Origin: Salticus scenicus
Taxonomy: Eukaryota; Arthropoda; Arachnida; Araneae; Salticidae
DNA: 64,000 nt
Assembly (NCBI GenBank): GCA_963930645.1
Contig: OZ005648.1
Span: 194,715,304 to 194,779,303 of the forward strand
Direction: 5' to 3'
Below the pieces are notes generated by a model that searched no databases, was not told the origin of the DNA, and saw only the letters and a list, made by a program, of their open reading frames with translations. A program made the position numbers and the translations under genes. How positions within the stretch are numbered: the first letter of the stretch is position 1; each line of letters starts with the position of its first letter. Below, piece by piece: positions 22,701 through 33,049 of this stretch.

Positions 22701-23116
22701 ATCAACCTTTTCTCGACAAGAATGTTGATACACATAAATTATTAGAAGATTTAAATAAAATTTACCTTAAAGCTTACTCTAACATAAAATATAATCAAAA
22801 TAAGAGATATCAACACTTTCACAGACATGCTAAATTAAGACCTGTTGCTGTACATGACATTGTTTATTTAAAATCCGTTGATAAGTTTAAACCAAAGTAC
22901 ACAGAACCTTTTGTTGTTCTACAAAAACACTCACCGGTTTCATTTACAATTAAAAGACTACAAGCGCCTGATATATTGTCATTTAGAGTCCATATTGACA
23001 GACTTATTATTGCACCACCTAGATACAGCCACTTACTTGATGAAGCAAGTCCTAATAGAAATGTTAATTATTATGCAAGACAAAGCCACAATTATAATTT
23101 AAGAAACAGGAATTAA
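19727..23116 (+). CDS. pol: Pol polyprotein: RT, RNase H, integrase
   Basis: A single open frame follows a TAA at 19724-19726. The first ATG is 19799, but Pol is probably made only as a fusion. Residue numbers below count from 19739. RT: YRIAMDLRMLN near 264 and catalytic YQDD at 366-369, where most Gypsy elements have a hydrophobic residue at the second position. RNase H: INTDAS near 512, KLELMA and LSDSALL, ending at ADYFSR. Integrase: an HHCC-like region near 770-805 with a short H-x2-H, then the catalytic residues SVD near 832, SDLGPQF (Asp 888) and LSERIN (Glu 924). The last two are exactly 35 residues apart. The C-terminus ends HNYNLRNRN; no chromodomain was recognised. The frame is intact for more than 1100 codons, consistent with recent activity. 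Confidence 0.93.
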   Translation, partial: TIVVLRKILKLRKKNQNPPQKCKQMTVRASQKIFLEPEEETFIDVNTIFLSDRDYLFENTENNANILCLDSVINSSTSKILNNNNNSNKGQFQIYVKNLTKESIHINKGTKMGTLTEIDEIIPQEAEIDKNSRIVTDSTTQILNYIQASDEILNLRRKELSPLDFDVKHLQGDQEKELKNILLTNFAAFSKSMKTLGHTDKVIPNLKFITEFPIKTLPFPIPQSLQQEAKSQINQLVEAGIIERNCSEWACPILLVKKKLDAEGKQKYRIAMDLRMLNSIIQGSSYPLPKIQTIIADLSAYKYFTCLDFQQAYHQIALPEDLQDKLTFTSMFGSFKYKRLCFGLKNAASQYQALMDTIIDEIDLEGIHAYQDDLIFGSNSSEETCTKLSRILQILIKYNLTLAPNKCTFHKTAVNYLEFHIQNHCISPIQSNIVKINSFPTPSTKRQLKKIIGVVTFYKSLVPNFSKLIQPLIDLTKPKSKFHWTTEHQQIFHKIQKIFFESPVVRLPDLDRDFYINTDASNISIAGVLMQKHDNKLLPIAFLSKSLKPSEKRYPALKLELMAIYKSIIAFKYYLYNRKFTILSDSALLKRYKKTTNPTDLTTKWLMEISEYSFDFEHIPGSSNILADYFSRCDFTHNQQDLNSNPELIFEKKPLPVVHDNSNIANHFNDNNCNKIKQQYTNCLISGDSNNKDPLLEISNNTFVNEQIKDPVLSKIYTEILKKGFSRKYPNYFIHPDTKVLMYKKQCPNSSTFSYLIIVPNSLKAKTLTISHLSHFELNKIYNFLSNKYFWKGMYTDTLNFVASCTRCLQAKHHNTLPAPLQPTYTPTHPGHTISVDLVGPFNNGHSVLTVLDIFSRHMELYPLKDTSAEKIVKCLFSYITTFGRPSVILSDLGPQFTSSVYNSFNSTLGIKITHSSVAHPQSNALSERINKSIKYSVNILMSEGHTFENSLFIRKSLYNGSKHSSTLYSPNLLHFGREISLIFDTFEQQMNQPFLDKNVDTHKLLEDLNKIYLKAYSNIKYNQNKRYQHFHRHAKLRPVAVHDIVYLKSVDKFKPKYTEPFVVLQKHSPVSFTIKRLQAPDILSFRVHIDRLIIAPPRYSHLLDEASPNRNVNYYARQSHNYNLRNRN

Positions 23117-23180
23117 TTTTTAATATCATATTATGTAATGTTTTACAAAACTTATGCATTCCATGAGCTCAGTAGTGCAT

Positions 23181-23230
<50 letters not shown>

Positions 23231-24703
23231 ATTTATAGTTCTGTCATTCATTGTATGCAGGCAATTGGCTGGACCAATGTATACTCTGCATTTTTCTTTT
23301 TCTTATTTTTAATTACAATGGATGACACAACACTATGTGAAATATTGCATAATTTTTTTTCTTTTCTAGTTCTTATTATTACAGTTTTCTTAACAACAAA
23401 TTTAATAAAATTTATTATAATTCAGTTTAAAAAAAAAAAAAATCTTGTTTAATAATATTTACATTTTGATAAATATTAATATTAAGTTTAACAGATGATT
23501 ACAATACTGTTTGTTGACATACTATATACAAAACTTTTCAATAGTGCAATGACTTAAAGTTAAAATCTCAAAATTTTAATATGTGACAATTACCTTATTA
23601 TTATTCTTATTATGCTATATTATTTTTTTTTAAATGCTTCATTGGGTTTAGTGAGTTGTTTTGGTAGTCTTTATCTCATCACACTAAATTTTGATAGTAC
23701 TAAGAATTTTAATTAAATATATTTTTTTCATTTTTAATTTTACCCTCTATGTTAATGCTAACTCGTTCAAAATTTACCCGGGAGAGTAGCATTTCATTGT
23801 GATGAGACCCCCACACTTCTTTTGAAAATTGTTTAATACAATTCAATTGACATATATATACCCAGTTTTGCGAGGTGTCTCTACAGAAGTCTTTGACTTT
23901 GATGGGGGACGGAGGCCTGTCCCTAACAGGTCAGGTCTTTATACACGCCCTATCCCGCTAGGACAATGGCCATAAGCCAAAGTCGATATACTTGTTGCTA
24001 CATATAAGATTAAGGGGAGATATTTTTTTTTGACTGTCCAATGGGCGTCGTTTTTGAATCTCTCCTGTGTGGAATTGCACGAACAAATTTTTTTCACTTT
24101 TGTGATATTTTCTATTATTTGTATATACATTTTTTTTTCTCTCATTTTATGTTCATTTTTAATTTACTTGTACTCATGTGTTGTCTTTTTCTATGTTTAA
24201 CATTGATCTTATTTGACATGTTGCAGTATTAAATATGACATGTTCAATATTCTTTACAATGTAGAAAGTAATATGTAATACCTTTAAAGCATAACATCAT
24301 CATTCCATGGATATATATATGTAAGAACATTGTAGAGAAAAACTATTTTTACAAAAAAAGTGAATAAGTATCACTTTCAAGGCTTTCTTGACGAGATATA
24401 TGTAAGGGAAATCTGGATCCAGACTCTAAACTATAAGAAAATGTGGTGCCCACAATCATTGTCGAATGATAAAGTATTCGGAAAGCCATTGTGTTTCATG
24501 ATGAGACAGATTTTTTTAATGTGCACATTTTATACTAGTAATTCACTGTTTCATTATATACAATTTTTGATTTTGCTTATGCAGATTTCTTATATATATA
24601 TATATTTAAAAAAAAAATGAATGACAATTTTCATTATGTTTATATGACATACTAGGGAGTGAGAGAGATTTTTTTTTATTTTTCTGGGTCGCCGGGAGAA
24701 ATA
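23117..24703 (+). other. Region between pol and 3' LTR
   Basis: It begins with a 41-base T tract (23184-23224). A short hydrophobic frame follows at 23311-23452, from an ATG (MDDTTLCEILH), with one predicted membrane segment and a basic tail. No envelope gene can be claimed. A more GC-rich block at 23776-24060 contains a CCTGT/ACAGG hairpin (23916-23930). The last 300 bases are AT-rich. Confidence 0.5.
24693..24703 (+). promoter_or_regulatory. Candidate polypurine tract
   Basis: CGGGAGAAATA lies immediately before the 3' LTR, where the plus-strand primer would be made. It is purine-rich apart from single pyrimidines at its ends. A second purine run, GGGAGTGAGAGAGA at 24656-24669, is an alternative. 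Confidence 0.5.
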
Positions 24704-25703
24704 TGTGAAGGTGTTCACATATATCTGGTTAAATTTTAATTGAATTTTTAAATAAAATAAAATCTAATGATAAATTAATGCATTATTGCAATAAAAAATA
24801 ATTAAATTTTAAGTGAGATATTATATTTACATAATTTGTTCTTAAGCATTTGGAGAAAGAATTATTTTTAAATGTCGTTAAAAATTACACAATTTTAATT
24901 ATACATACGACCTACACTATTTATTAACATAAAACAATAACACACATCATTCAGAAATCTAAATTGTATATGTTTTATATCTAAATCATAAATAAAATGT
25001 TTATTTTTTTAAATAGAAAAGTACTTTATTTTATGGGATAAAAAGAAAATAAAAGAAATAATATCTAACGGAAATTCTGACATTAAACGTAATTATAAAA
25101 AAAAGTGTTCTCAAATAGTCATAAAATAAGAAAAACTCATTGTCAGAATTTATATTATTGCAACACCGGATATAATTTATTTTAAATTACCCAATATTAA
25201 TGATTTCAGTTCATAACGGTCATTTTCTCTAGTCAAACGGTCGCTTGGCGTAAAGTTGGCGATTAAAAGGTTAATACAATTATAAACCGTCATTACAAAT
25301 TCAAAAATTAACATTAGTTTACTATTTTAAACAAAGAACTGAAGTTGGCTTTCATTTTTGGCGAAAATAAGATAAAACGAAACATATAACTGCCCTTCCA
25401 GGGGTTCTCCCCGTGCGAGAAAAAAAGCAGACCCTCAGTTTTCGCTTTTTCATCATATAGTTAATACGTAATTTTTTAGCCCTCTCTCTCTCTCCCTCGC
25501 TTCCCGAGAAATACTTGGTTTTTTTTTTATTGCAACTTATATTTTATATGTGAACTTACTTATATTACTTCTTAAGAATACATTCAATAAAGACAATTTA
25601 AAATTATCAAGACTTCAATGGATTCTATTTGTTCCCACACGCAATGTTCTGAAATTATGGACAAACGAAAGATTTGTTTTAAGAGAAGGATTTCACCCCC
25701 ACA
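24704..25703 (+). repeat. 3' LTR
   Basis: A direct repeat of 15351-16353 with the same TG...CA ends and AATAAA at 25586-25591. It lacks a few bases in A runs and near the TGCATTATTG segment compared with the 5' copy. Confidence 0.93.
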
Positions 25704-25708
25704 GCATC
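25704..25708 (+). repeat. Target-site duplication GCATC (right)
   Basis: Identical to 15346-15350. It directly follows the CA end of the 3' LTR. Confidence 0.9.
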
Positions 25709-27260
25709 CCTATAAGATACACATTTAGAATACCGAGTTTGGAATTTTTGCTACCATTTGTTCTTGAGATATGCTGATAGCATACACACAGACATACACA
25801 CAGACAGGCTTGCACACAGACAGACACACACACACCATTCGCTAAAAACATGATTTTCGTATTCAGGGGACCTCAGAACATGTAAGTATAACAAAAACTC
25901 ACATTCGAAAATTTGACCCTAAAACAATACTTTCTCGATCCTATAGGTAAGGTAAAGAAAAAAGGATATTTCATAATATTCGATTGTGAGAATGTCAAAT
26001 ATTTTAATTTCATATTGTCTTAAGATTTTTTTGTCCTACTAATTGTAAATAAACGAAAAATACATTTTACAAATAATTACCAATTTGATTCTTTGACGAC
26101 ATCGAACGATGGTCAAGAATTGAAGAAAATATACTCATTAGTAGAAGCACGAGTTGTATACAGGTTTGATTCCTTATTATATAGAATCGAAATTCAGTAT
26201 AACGCATTGTGATTTTTTAACTTTGAACATAAATTGGCCATTTGTATTAATTAAGAAAAGATATATAAAAACATAAGTATTGTTTGCTTAAGAAATGTAA
26301 ATATTAGCAAAATAACTTACATCGGAAGCTTCATACATTGTTGCCAGAGTAATGTCCTATTATGAATAGTGTATAACGCGTGTTGGTGCTTGTATAAAAC
26401 GTAATACATTAAGTTTTCATAAATAACCCGATTTTAATCGTTTTAATAAATATCTCAAAAAGTACTGAACGAATCATCTTGAAATTTCAGGAATGTAAAG
26501 TACATCGTATACCTCATATATTTCAGTGAATGTTTATCCCTGAAAAGAAAAGTGGGACCAGTAAAAAATTAAATAAAAATGAAAATATTTAGGATCAACC
26601 TGTAAAAAGTAATACTTGAAATGAGATGTGGCTGCACCATGTGATTGTGAGGTTTCGTCTTATTATTTATGTAATTTTATGCAAGACTACCCTACCATGG
26701 ATACATATTTATGGAGATATAACGGTTTCTTTAAAATATTGAAAACATATTTGCAATTTTTTTTAATCTATAACACACAAGGTATTATTCCCAGTATAAA
26801 GTCATTTACTGGAAACTTGACATTTTACATTGGATACAGCATACTGCAATCAGGACACAAAATTTTCAAATATCTAATGAGATATGAGCATTTTTACTAA
26901 ATAATTTTTAACTACGCATGCAGAAATTTTAGCGAAATTTTAGCTGAATAACATAATAGCTAATAGTATTGAATCCCCAATCATGTAAATTCAAAAAGTT
27001 GTACCTGATAGAATGAACTAAATTTCAATTCTTCTTAAAAATAAGGAAAATGGTAAGGGGGTTTCAACAACAGTTATTTACAATCAACGAACACAGTGTT
27101 ACCATAGATTGAATCAAAATAAAAATAAGAAGCCCCCCCCCCCCTATGTGTTTTGGGATTACTTTACATTTATTATCAGTTTGTTTGTTTATTTCTGTTT
27201 TATGTTTCCTTTTCCAGCTTTTGCGCATTGTTTTATAAATACTTTGTTTCAATGCTTCAA

Positions 27261-27296
<36 letters not shown>

Positions 27297-27359
27297 GAAA
27301 ATCAAGTTTTATTACTACCAGTTTTCATGATTTTCATATGCATATATATATATATATAG
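25709..27359. other. Repeat flank and AT-rich stretch
   Basis: At 25709-25960 the target repeat continues with a (ACAG/ACAC)n block at 25781-25836. At 26450-26540, AAAGTACTGAACGAATCATC resembles the 'plus/minus tolerant' blocks of the 29-31 kb repeats. T tract at 27263-27293. No gene is recognised; frames such as 26628-26900 lack any family signature. Confidence 0.4.
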
Positions 27360-27635
27360 TATATATTCTTCCGTAAATCATATTCGAAATAATTTTTGTT
27401 ATAGTATCTTAAAAAATAACGAACATACATTTTTGTAAATATAAAAAATGCATTAAAAAAAAAAAAAAAAAAAAATTAAACTGTTTAATTTATTGAATCA
27501 TTCTTTCTAAGAAATTAGTTTGTTGATTTAAATAATGTTTAAATGTTTAAGTATATGATATATATATATATATAGCTGTATGTATATAGTATATGATATA
27601 TATATACATATATATATATGTGAGATTATTAAGTA

Positions 27636-27846
27636 CAGTCGGTAACAAAATTGTGCGAACACTAGCAAAAATTCCTATGTAATATGTACACTTCATACGG
27701 AATTGTTAAATAAATCCTTGTCGAATCCTGTTCTTAGTCAGTGTAAGAACATGATTCGATAAGGATTTATTTAACAAAACCGTATGAAGTGTGCTTTTTT
27801 TACATAGGAATTTTTGCTAGTGTTCGGACACTTTTGTTACCGACTG
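27636..27846. mobile_element. Palindromic MITE, copy A (TA target)
   Basis: The 211-bp element runs from CAGTCGGTAACAAAA to TTTTGTTACCGACTG, flanked by TA at 27634-27635 and 27847-27848. The whole unit folds on itself, down to TGTTCTT/AAGAACA around a 9-base loop. TA duplication and the CAGT-type end fit a Tc1/mariner-related miniature element. Copies B and C are at 39412 and 47473. Confidence 0.85.
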
Positions 27847-28169
27847 TATATGATGTATATAAATATATATGTGATTTCAACAAGTTTTGTAATCTAATAG
27901 TTTTAATATTTAGGCAAGTAACTTTAATAATTTTCTAAAATAATTGATTAATATTAATTTTCAGATACAACAAATAATGAATCCTATTCAAGTTAACTAG
28001 TTACCTAATTGGCTTTTAGGGGTTTTGTGGTGATTTATTCAAGTGTTTAGATTTTGTTCTCAGTCATTTCATTATACTCACGAAAAATTATATATATATA
28101 TATATATTGAAATACACATAAATAAACCACAGTTTATAAGTTAACAATTTGCAACACAAACGAAACGAT

Positions 28170-28800
28170 AAACTAACTCAACAAAATTCTTAAGTGATAT
28201 CCTTTATCATAAATTCTAGAAATTATTTTCTTATCTTTGAATTTTAGATTAATATCTAAATAGTCAGCATTAATTGGATTACTGTAAGAAAATTTTAATT
28301 TTAAAGAGTCTGGATAAAAACTAAAATTTACCTTTTCTTTAACAGCATTAAATTTATCAAGGAATTTATCAATATACCTGAGATATTTTATATTGTAATT
28401 TAAAATTAGGTTATTTTTATACATATATACATAAATAGCTAAAATTGAACTAAATCACTCCCCTTTCTCCATTGTTCTGCCATGAATGTGTCTATACATA
28501 TTTTCACCATCGTACATATAATTTTCTTGAACAACAAAATGAAATATAGAAAGAACTATCCTAATCAAAATTCAATGTATTGTACGTCTAAAAAAACCCT
28601 CTTAACTTCGTTTATTAGATCTGATAAACGAATACAAATCTTCAAAATCATAAGCATATAAATCAGACACGTTACTTAAACTTTTTAAATTGTCAATAAA
28701 TTCATAACTATTTTCAATTATAAAACTATATTAAACATTTTACTTAGTTTATTCAGTAATCACTTATTGGCGTTAACTATGTAAGAACCAAAACTACATG
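28170..28800 (-). pseudogene. Reverse transcriptase remnant (palm)
   Basis: Read on the minus strand across frameshifts: SLSNVSDLYAYDFEDLYSFI (compare the YDF..LYT strand with the first catalytic Asp). Then FHFVVQEN...YRHIHGRTMEKGSDLV, which resembles the G..MG...S motif. Last, a frame at 28424-28173 with DYLDINLKFKDKKIISRIYDKG, resembling the FLDL.I....K....IYDK block after the catalytic loop in Penelope-like and related RTs. The xxDD box itself is not visible. The alignment is by eye and the clade is uncertain. Confidence 0.5.
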
Positions 28801-28936
28801 TAACTGATTTAATGAAATGGGGGCGGGGGGGTGAATACGAAATCTGGGGATAAGAACTAAATACGAAAAGTCTTGACTATTTTGTTTTAATTTTATTTTC
28901 TTATAAAATCTCTTACTAATTTCTTGTTTTTTTTAA

Positions 28937-31400
28937 CCGACTTCAAAAAAGAAGGAAGGTTCTCAATTCAAACCGTATGTTTTTTTTATGTTTGTTAGCT
29001 CATAACTTCTGAACGGATGCTCCGATTTTGATACTTTTTGTTTTGTTGAAAAGGTCTTGGTCTGCAATAGGTCCCATTGTAATATTTTTACGATCTAAAG
29101 AAAATACAGGGTGCCCAAAAAATCAGTCCCAACTCTTTTAACTGCTAAACGGCTGCAGCTATAGTGATAAAAATGGTATGTAAGTATGGCAAAGTAGCCA
29201 TGCAGTACAAGGTTAAACCGCTTGCAGCGCCACCTGGTGGAAAACAACAAAGTTAGTGTTCCTATCTCGAAAACGGTTCTAAAGAAAAAGTGAATTACAA
29301 AGCTGAAGAGTATCACCGATTTAGTACAAAAAGATAGTTTAGACATTCATGCTAACGTTCCTATCTCGGAAACGGTTCAAGACAGGGGGGAAAAGTGAAA
29401 TATAAAATTGCAGAGCGTCATCGATTTAGTACGAAAAGATAGTTTTGACATTGATGCTAAAAATACAAGGCTAAAAACGTGCATTTTTTTGTTCGCAATT
29501 TCTTACACTATATACACTTGAGCTACGTTGCTCACGTTGTAGCGTAGCTGGTGAGACATACGCTATATAGTCCAACAACATAGGGTTACTTGATACTTTT
29601 TGTTTTGTTGTAGAGATCTTCGTCTAAAGTAGGTCCCATTATAACATCTTTACAATCTAAAGAAAATAAAGCGCCATCTGGTGAAATACAGCGGAATTAG
29701 CGCTCCTATCTCAAAAACGGTTCAAGATGGGAGAAAAGTTAATTACGAAGTTGAAGAGCATCATCGATTTACTACAAAAAGACAGTTTTTAGACATTATT
29801 GTACGCTTAAAATTTGCAGTTGTTTTTTCGCAATTTCCTACACTGTGCACACTTGAACTACGTTGCACACTTTGCAGCGTAGCGGATGACACGTATAGTC
29901 TGTGGTTCAAAGTACTGTTACTGTAAGCGGTCACATCGATTAGTGCAAAGTCGTTTTGAACCAACTTCAGAAAGGAGGGTGTTCTTAATTCGAGCTATGT
30001 GTTGTTGTTGGTGTTTGTAAGCTTATAACTTCGCAAGAGATGCTCTAATTAACCGACTTCAAAAAGGAGGAGTTTCTCAATTCAAAGCGTATGTTTTTTT
30101 TGTTTTTGTTTCTTAGCTCATAACTTCTGAACGGATGATCAGATTTTGACACTTTTTGTTTTATTGTAAAGGTCTTGGTCTGAAATAGTCTGATTTGTAA
30201 GATCTTTACGATCAAACGAAAATACAGGGTGCCCAAAAAAGTCAGTCCCGACACTTTTAACTGCTGAACAGGTGCAGCTATAGTCATAAAAGTGGTATGT
30301 AGGTACAGTAAAGTGGACATGTGCTACGTGATTCAACCGCCTAAAGCGCCACCTGGTGGGAAAGAGTGGAGTTAGCAATTCTATCGCGGAAACATTTCAA
30401 GACAGGAGAAAAAAATTGAATTATAAAATTGCAGAGCATCATCGATGTAGTACGCATAGATAGTTTAGGCATTAATGCTAAAAACAGAACGCTTAAAACG
30501 TGCATTTGTTTGTTCGCAATTTCCTATTTTGTTCACACTTGAACGACATTGCATATGTTGTAGCGTAGAGGGTGACATTTTTGCTATGTAAAATTCAAAG
30601 TATGGTTATTGTAAGCGGTCACATCGATTAACGCATAGACGTTTTAAACCGACTTCATAAAGGAAGAGGTTCTCAATACAAACTATGTTTCTCGTTGTTG
30701 TTGAAATTTGTTAGCTTGTAGCTTCGTAAGAGATGATTTAATTGTAATTTTTTTGTTGTTGTTGTCGTAATGATCTTGACCTGAAATAGGTTTCAGTATG
30801 ATTTCATTAAGATATAAACAAAATACAGGATACTCACAAAAGTCTGTTCTCACTCTAACTGCTGAAAGCATGAAGCTACACTGTTAAAAGCAGTATGTAA
30901 GTATCGATGTTGAAACTTCTATCCGTCAGCTGCAATGCATATTTAGCTCTTAGTTTGAACTTTACGCTGCGCAATTTCCAGCGCAGCGGGTGGCACGTAC
31001 TGACTGTAAAGTTCAATATATATGCCTAACAGAATTTTCGGTTACGAATACAGCGTATCCGTTCTTTACATTTCTAAAGACTTTTTAATTTAACGTATGT
31101 TCGTTCAATAGATAGTTTTTTGCTCATATCCGATAAAGGCAAGAATAAGTGACACAACTTAAAAATGCAGCATTTGAGAAAAATCAACTTAAAAATAACT
31201 TGACTAGAATAACATGGTGTGCATTTCCTGTATTTTTCAGTGACACAAACCATTTTTTGAGTAATGTCACTTTTCTTGGAAGTTGTGATTTGTGAAACTT
31301 CCGTCGAACATCTTCTGATGTTCTGCTATATAAATAAGTTTTCACTGAAAAGAGAAAAATAAAATCTTTTTGTAAAAAAATAGAACCGACTCCAAGAAGG
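28937..31400 (+). repeat. Tandem repeat units bounded by AACCGACTTC
   Basis: Units start with AACCGACTTCAAAAAGGAGG-like sequence at about 28937, 29959 (degenerate), 30053, 30645 and 31385. Each continues with GTTAGCTCATAACTTCTGAACGG, ACTTTTTGTTTTGTTG, ACAGGGTGCCCAAAA and GCGCCA(C/T)CTGGTG blocks in the same order. A partial unit starts near 29590. Unit length is about 600-1100 bp. There is no coding frame; frames such as 29681-29926 arise by chance. Families with this wording are widespread in arthropod genomes. Confidence 0.65.
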
Positions 31401-32321
31401 AACTACCATTCAAACAACTAAAAATGAAAGAAAATTGGCAGAAAATGGAACTGTAAATTGCGCCTAAAAGTATAAAATAATTTCCTTCGCCAAACAACCT
31501 ATAACACTACAATTAATCATAACTTTTGAAGTCGGCGCAAAATTAAATAAAAATTTATACATTTATTCAATACAAAAATCAAATCCTATTCAAAATACAC
31601 ATCTCACATTGTTACCTGCAAAACGCAGCCGAAAACTACTTTGATTCAAGAAAACAAATAAGATTTCGTAAGCAGCAAATGTTGGCGAAGATGCTGGTAT
31701 CTGACGTCCTTGGTGAAAGAAAAATCGCAAAATTATCCGGCAAACATATTTAATTTCTTTGGGATATCATGATTTTGATAAGGCATATCAAGAGAGTAAT
31801 CAAGAACATGAAACAACACATCGTACAATATATATTATGAAAGTATACATCTTGCGTGTATATTTTTACCTTACGTTTTGATCGCCAAATCCAAAAGCCA
31901 CCAAGGATCATAGTTATCAAAGATATACCGAATTTGCAAAGGAAACTCTAACTTCGTAGAAACATAAATACCGTTTTGTGAAGAATGTTCACTGTTCTTT
32001 GTAGATGCTACTAATGGACCAATTGTATACAGTGATAAAATAATAAAGGAAACATGAAAATGGGTCATTCGAGAAAACAGCATTTGTTGCTACCGATTTA
32101 AGACAAACCTTTAAAAACTAATGAAATTTTATTTAATTTTGCGCCGACTTCAAAAGTTATGATTAATTGTAGTGTTATAGGTTGTTTGGCGAAGGAAATT
32201 ATTTTATACTTTTAGGCGCAATTTACAGTTCCATTTTCTGCCAATTTTCTTTCATTTTTAGTTGTTTGAATGGTAGTTCCTTCTTGGAGTCGGTTCTATT
32301 TTTTTACAAAAAGATTTTATT
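31359..32321. mobile_element. 963-bp foldback element with 195-bp near-identical arms
   Basis: 31359-31553 and 32127-32321 are reverse complements with almost no mismatches seen. Each arm is itself bounded by inverted CCGACTCC / GAAGTCGG motifs, linking it to the tandem units next door. The 573-bp interior has a 70-codon minus-strand frame (32083-31871) without recognised domains. It interrupts the minus-strand RT element just after the frame ending near 32322. Confidence 0.75.
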
Positions 32322-32639
32322 CTGTTTTCGTAGAATATAATTATCGTTATTATAACTATCATAAAGTTTCTGAGCATAAAGTTTTTTGCAAATAATTGCA
32401 AAATTTCTGTTAGCTTTGTCGATATATGAAATAATAAATTTATCTGAGGTTTTTAAATTTGTATAAACATCAGTTGAAATTCCATCATATTTTTTCATAT
32501 AAATACCTTTTAAATCTCTCAATATATAATACCTCCTCTCATTGAACACCTCAATAGATAAACTGTATGTATAAGCTATTTTCGATATGTAAAAGTCTAT
32601 ATTTTTTGTAATTCTCTTATAAACTATGTTTCTAGACAA
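32304..32639 (-). pseudogene. N-terminal part of the minus-strand RT element
   Basis: A 111-codon frame. Near its end it has KFIISYIDKANRNFAIICKKLY, which resembles the DK...N..IICK..Y block that precedes the RT domain in some Penelope-like and related elements (the 'ADKG' region). The frame is cut by the foldback element at 32321. The assignment rests on one motif and on the order relative to 28170-28800. Confidence 0.4.
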
Positions 32640-32854
32640 AATTCTTTTTAATCTCTACATTGTACAATTTTCATGTAATTAAGCAGAAAAGTATTCGAAA
32701 CTGTATCCAAATATCCGGTAAGGTAACTGTATATAAACCTCCAGCAATAATGTACTATATATATTCCTATGTAAATGATATTCGAATAAAATGTTTTATT
32801 ATTGCATCTTAAAAAGGAATAAACATACATTTTTGTAAAATATGAAATGTACAA

Positions 32855-32891
<37 letters not shown>

Positions 32892-33049
32892 TAATATTTT
32901 TTTAAATTTTTAATTCATTGAATAATTCTGTCTAAAAGACTAGTTTGTTGATATAAATCATGTTTAAATGCTAACATTAAATTTTCTTGGAATAAAAAGC
33001 AAAACACGTCTCATATTGTTAAAATTAAGATGTGTTGGTGTTGGATTTA

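Larger units (their letters stand above)
15351..25703 (+). mobile_element. Full-length Ty3/Gypsy-type LTR retrotransposon, 10.35 kb
   Basis: Two direct 1-kb repeats begin TGTGAAGG and end CCCCACA (TG...CA), flanked by GCATC on both sides. Between them lie gag, protease and pol in the plus orientation. The leader (16354-18206, 1.85 kb) and the region after pol (23117-24703, 1.6 kb) are both unusually long. The leader holds a zinc-finger-like remnant and three covarying hairpins. By eye the LTRs differ at about 13-14 bases plus a few small indels in 1 kb, so the insertion is fairly recent. Three breaks in the frames make this copy probably non-autonomous. An alternative is that a smaller Gypsy sits nested in a larger LTR element, but no second LTR pair was found. 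Confidence 0.92.
27360..32972 (-). mobile_element. Old minus-strand RT element between diverged direct repeats
   Basis: About 200 bp at 27360-27552 and 32758-32972 are direct repeats at roughly 75-80% identity by eye. Shared blocks include GTAAAT.ATATTCGAA, ACATACATTTTTGTAAA and TAGTTTGTTGAT. Between them, on the minus strand and in the right order, lie an N-terminal block (32640-32304) and an RT palm remnant (28800-28170). The gap between these is filled by CCGACTTC-bounded units and a 963-bp foldback. The layout resembles a Penelope-like element with pseudo-LTRs, but the RT clade is not settled. Confidence 0.5.

Noticed and set aside
24041..24232. Hydrophobic 63-codon frame as an envelope transmembrane region
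   Set aside because: Phe/Leu/Ile codons follow from T-rich sequence. No cleavage site, cysteine motif or fusion-type segment supports an envelope protein.
29095..30378. Several minus-strand frames of 60-90 codons in the 29-30 kb repeats
   Set aside because: They recur only because the tandem repeat recurs. Frames differ between units and no family is recognised.
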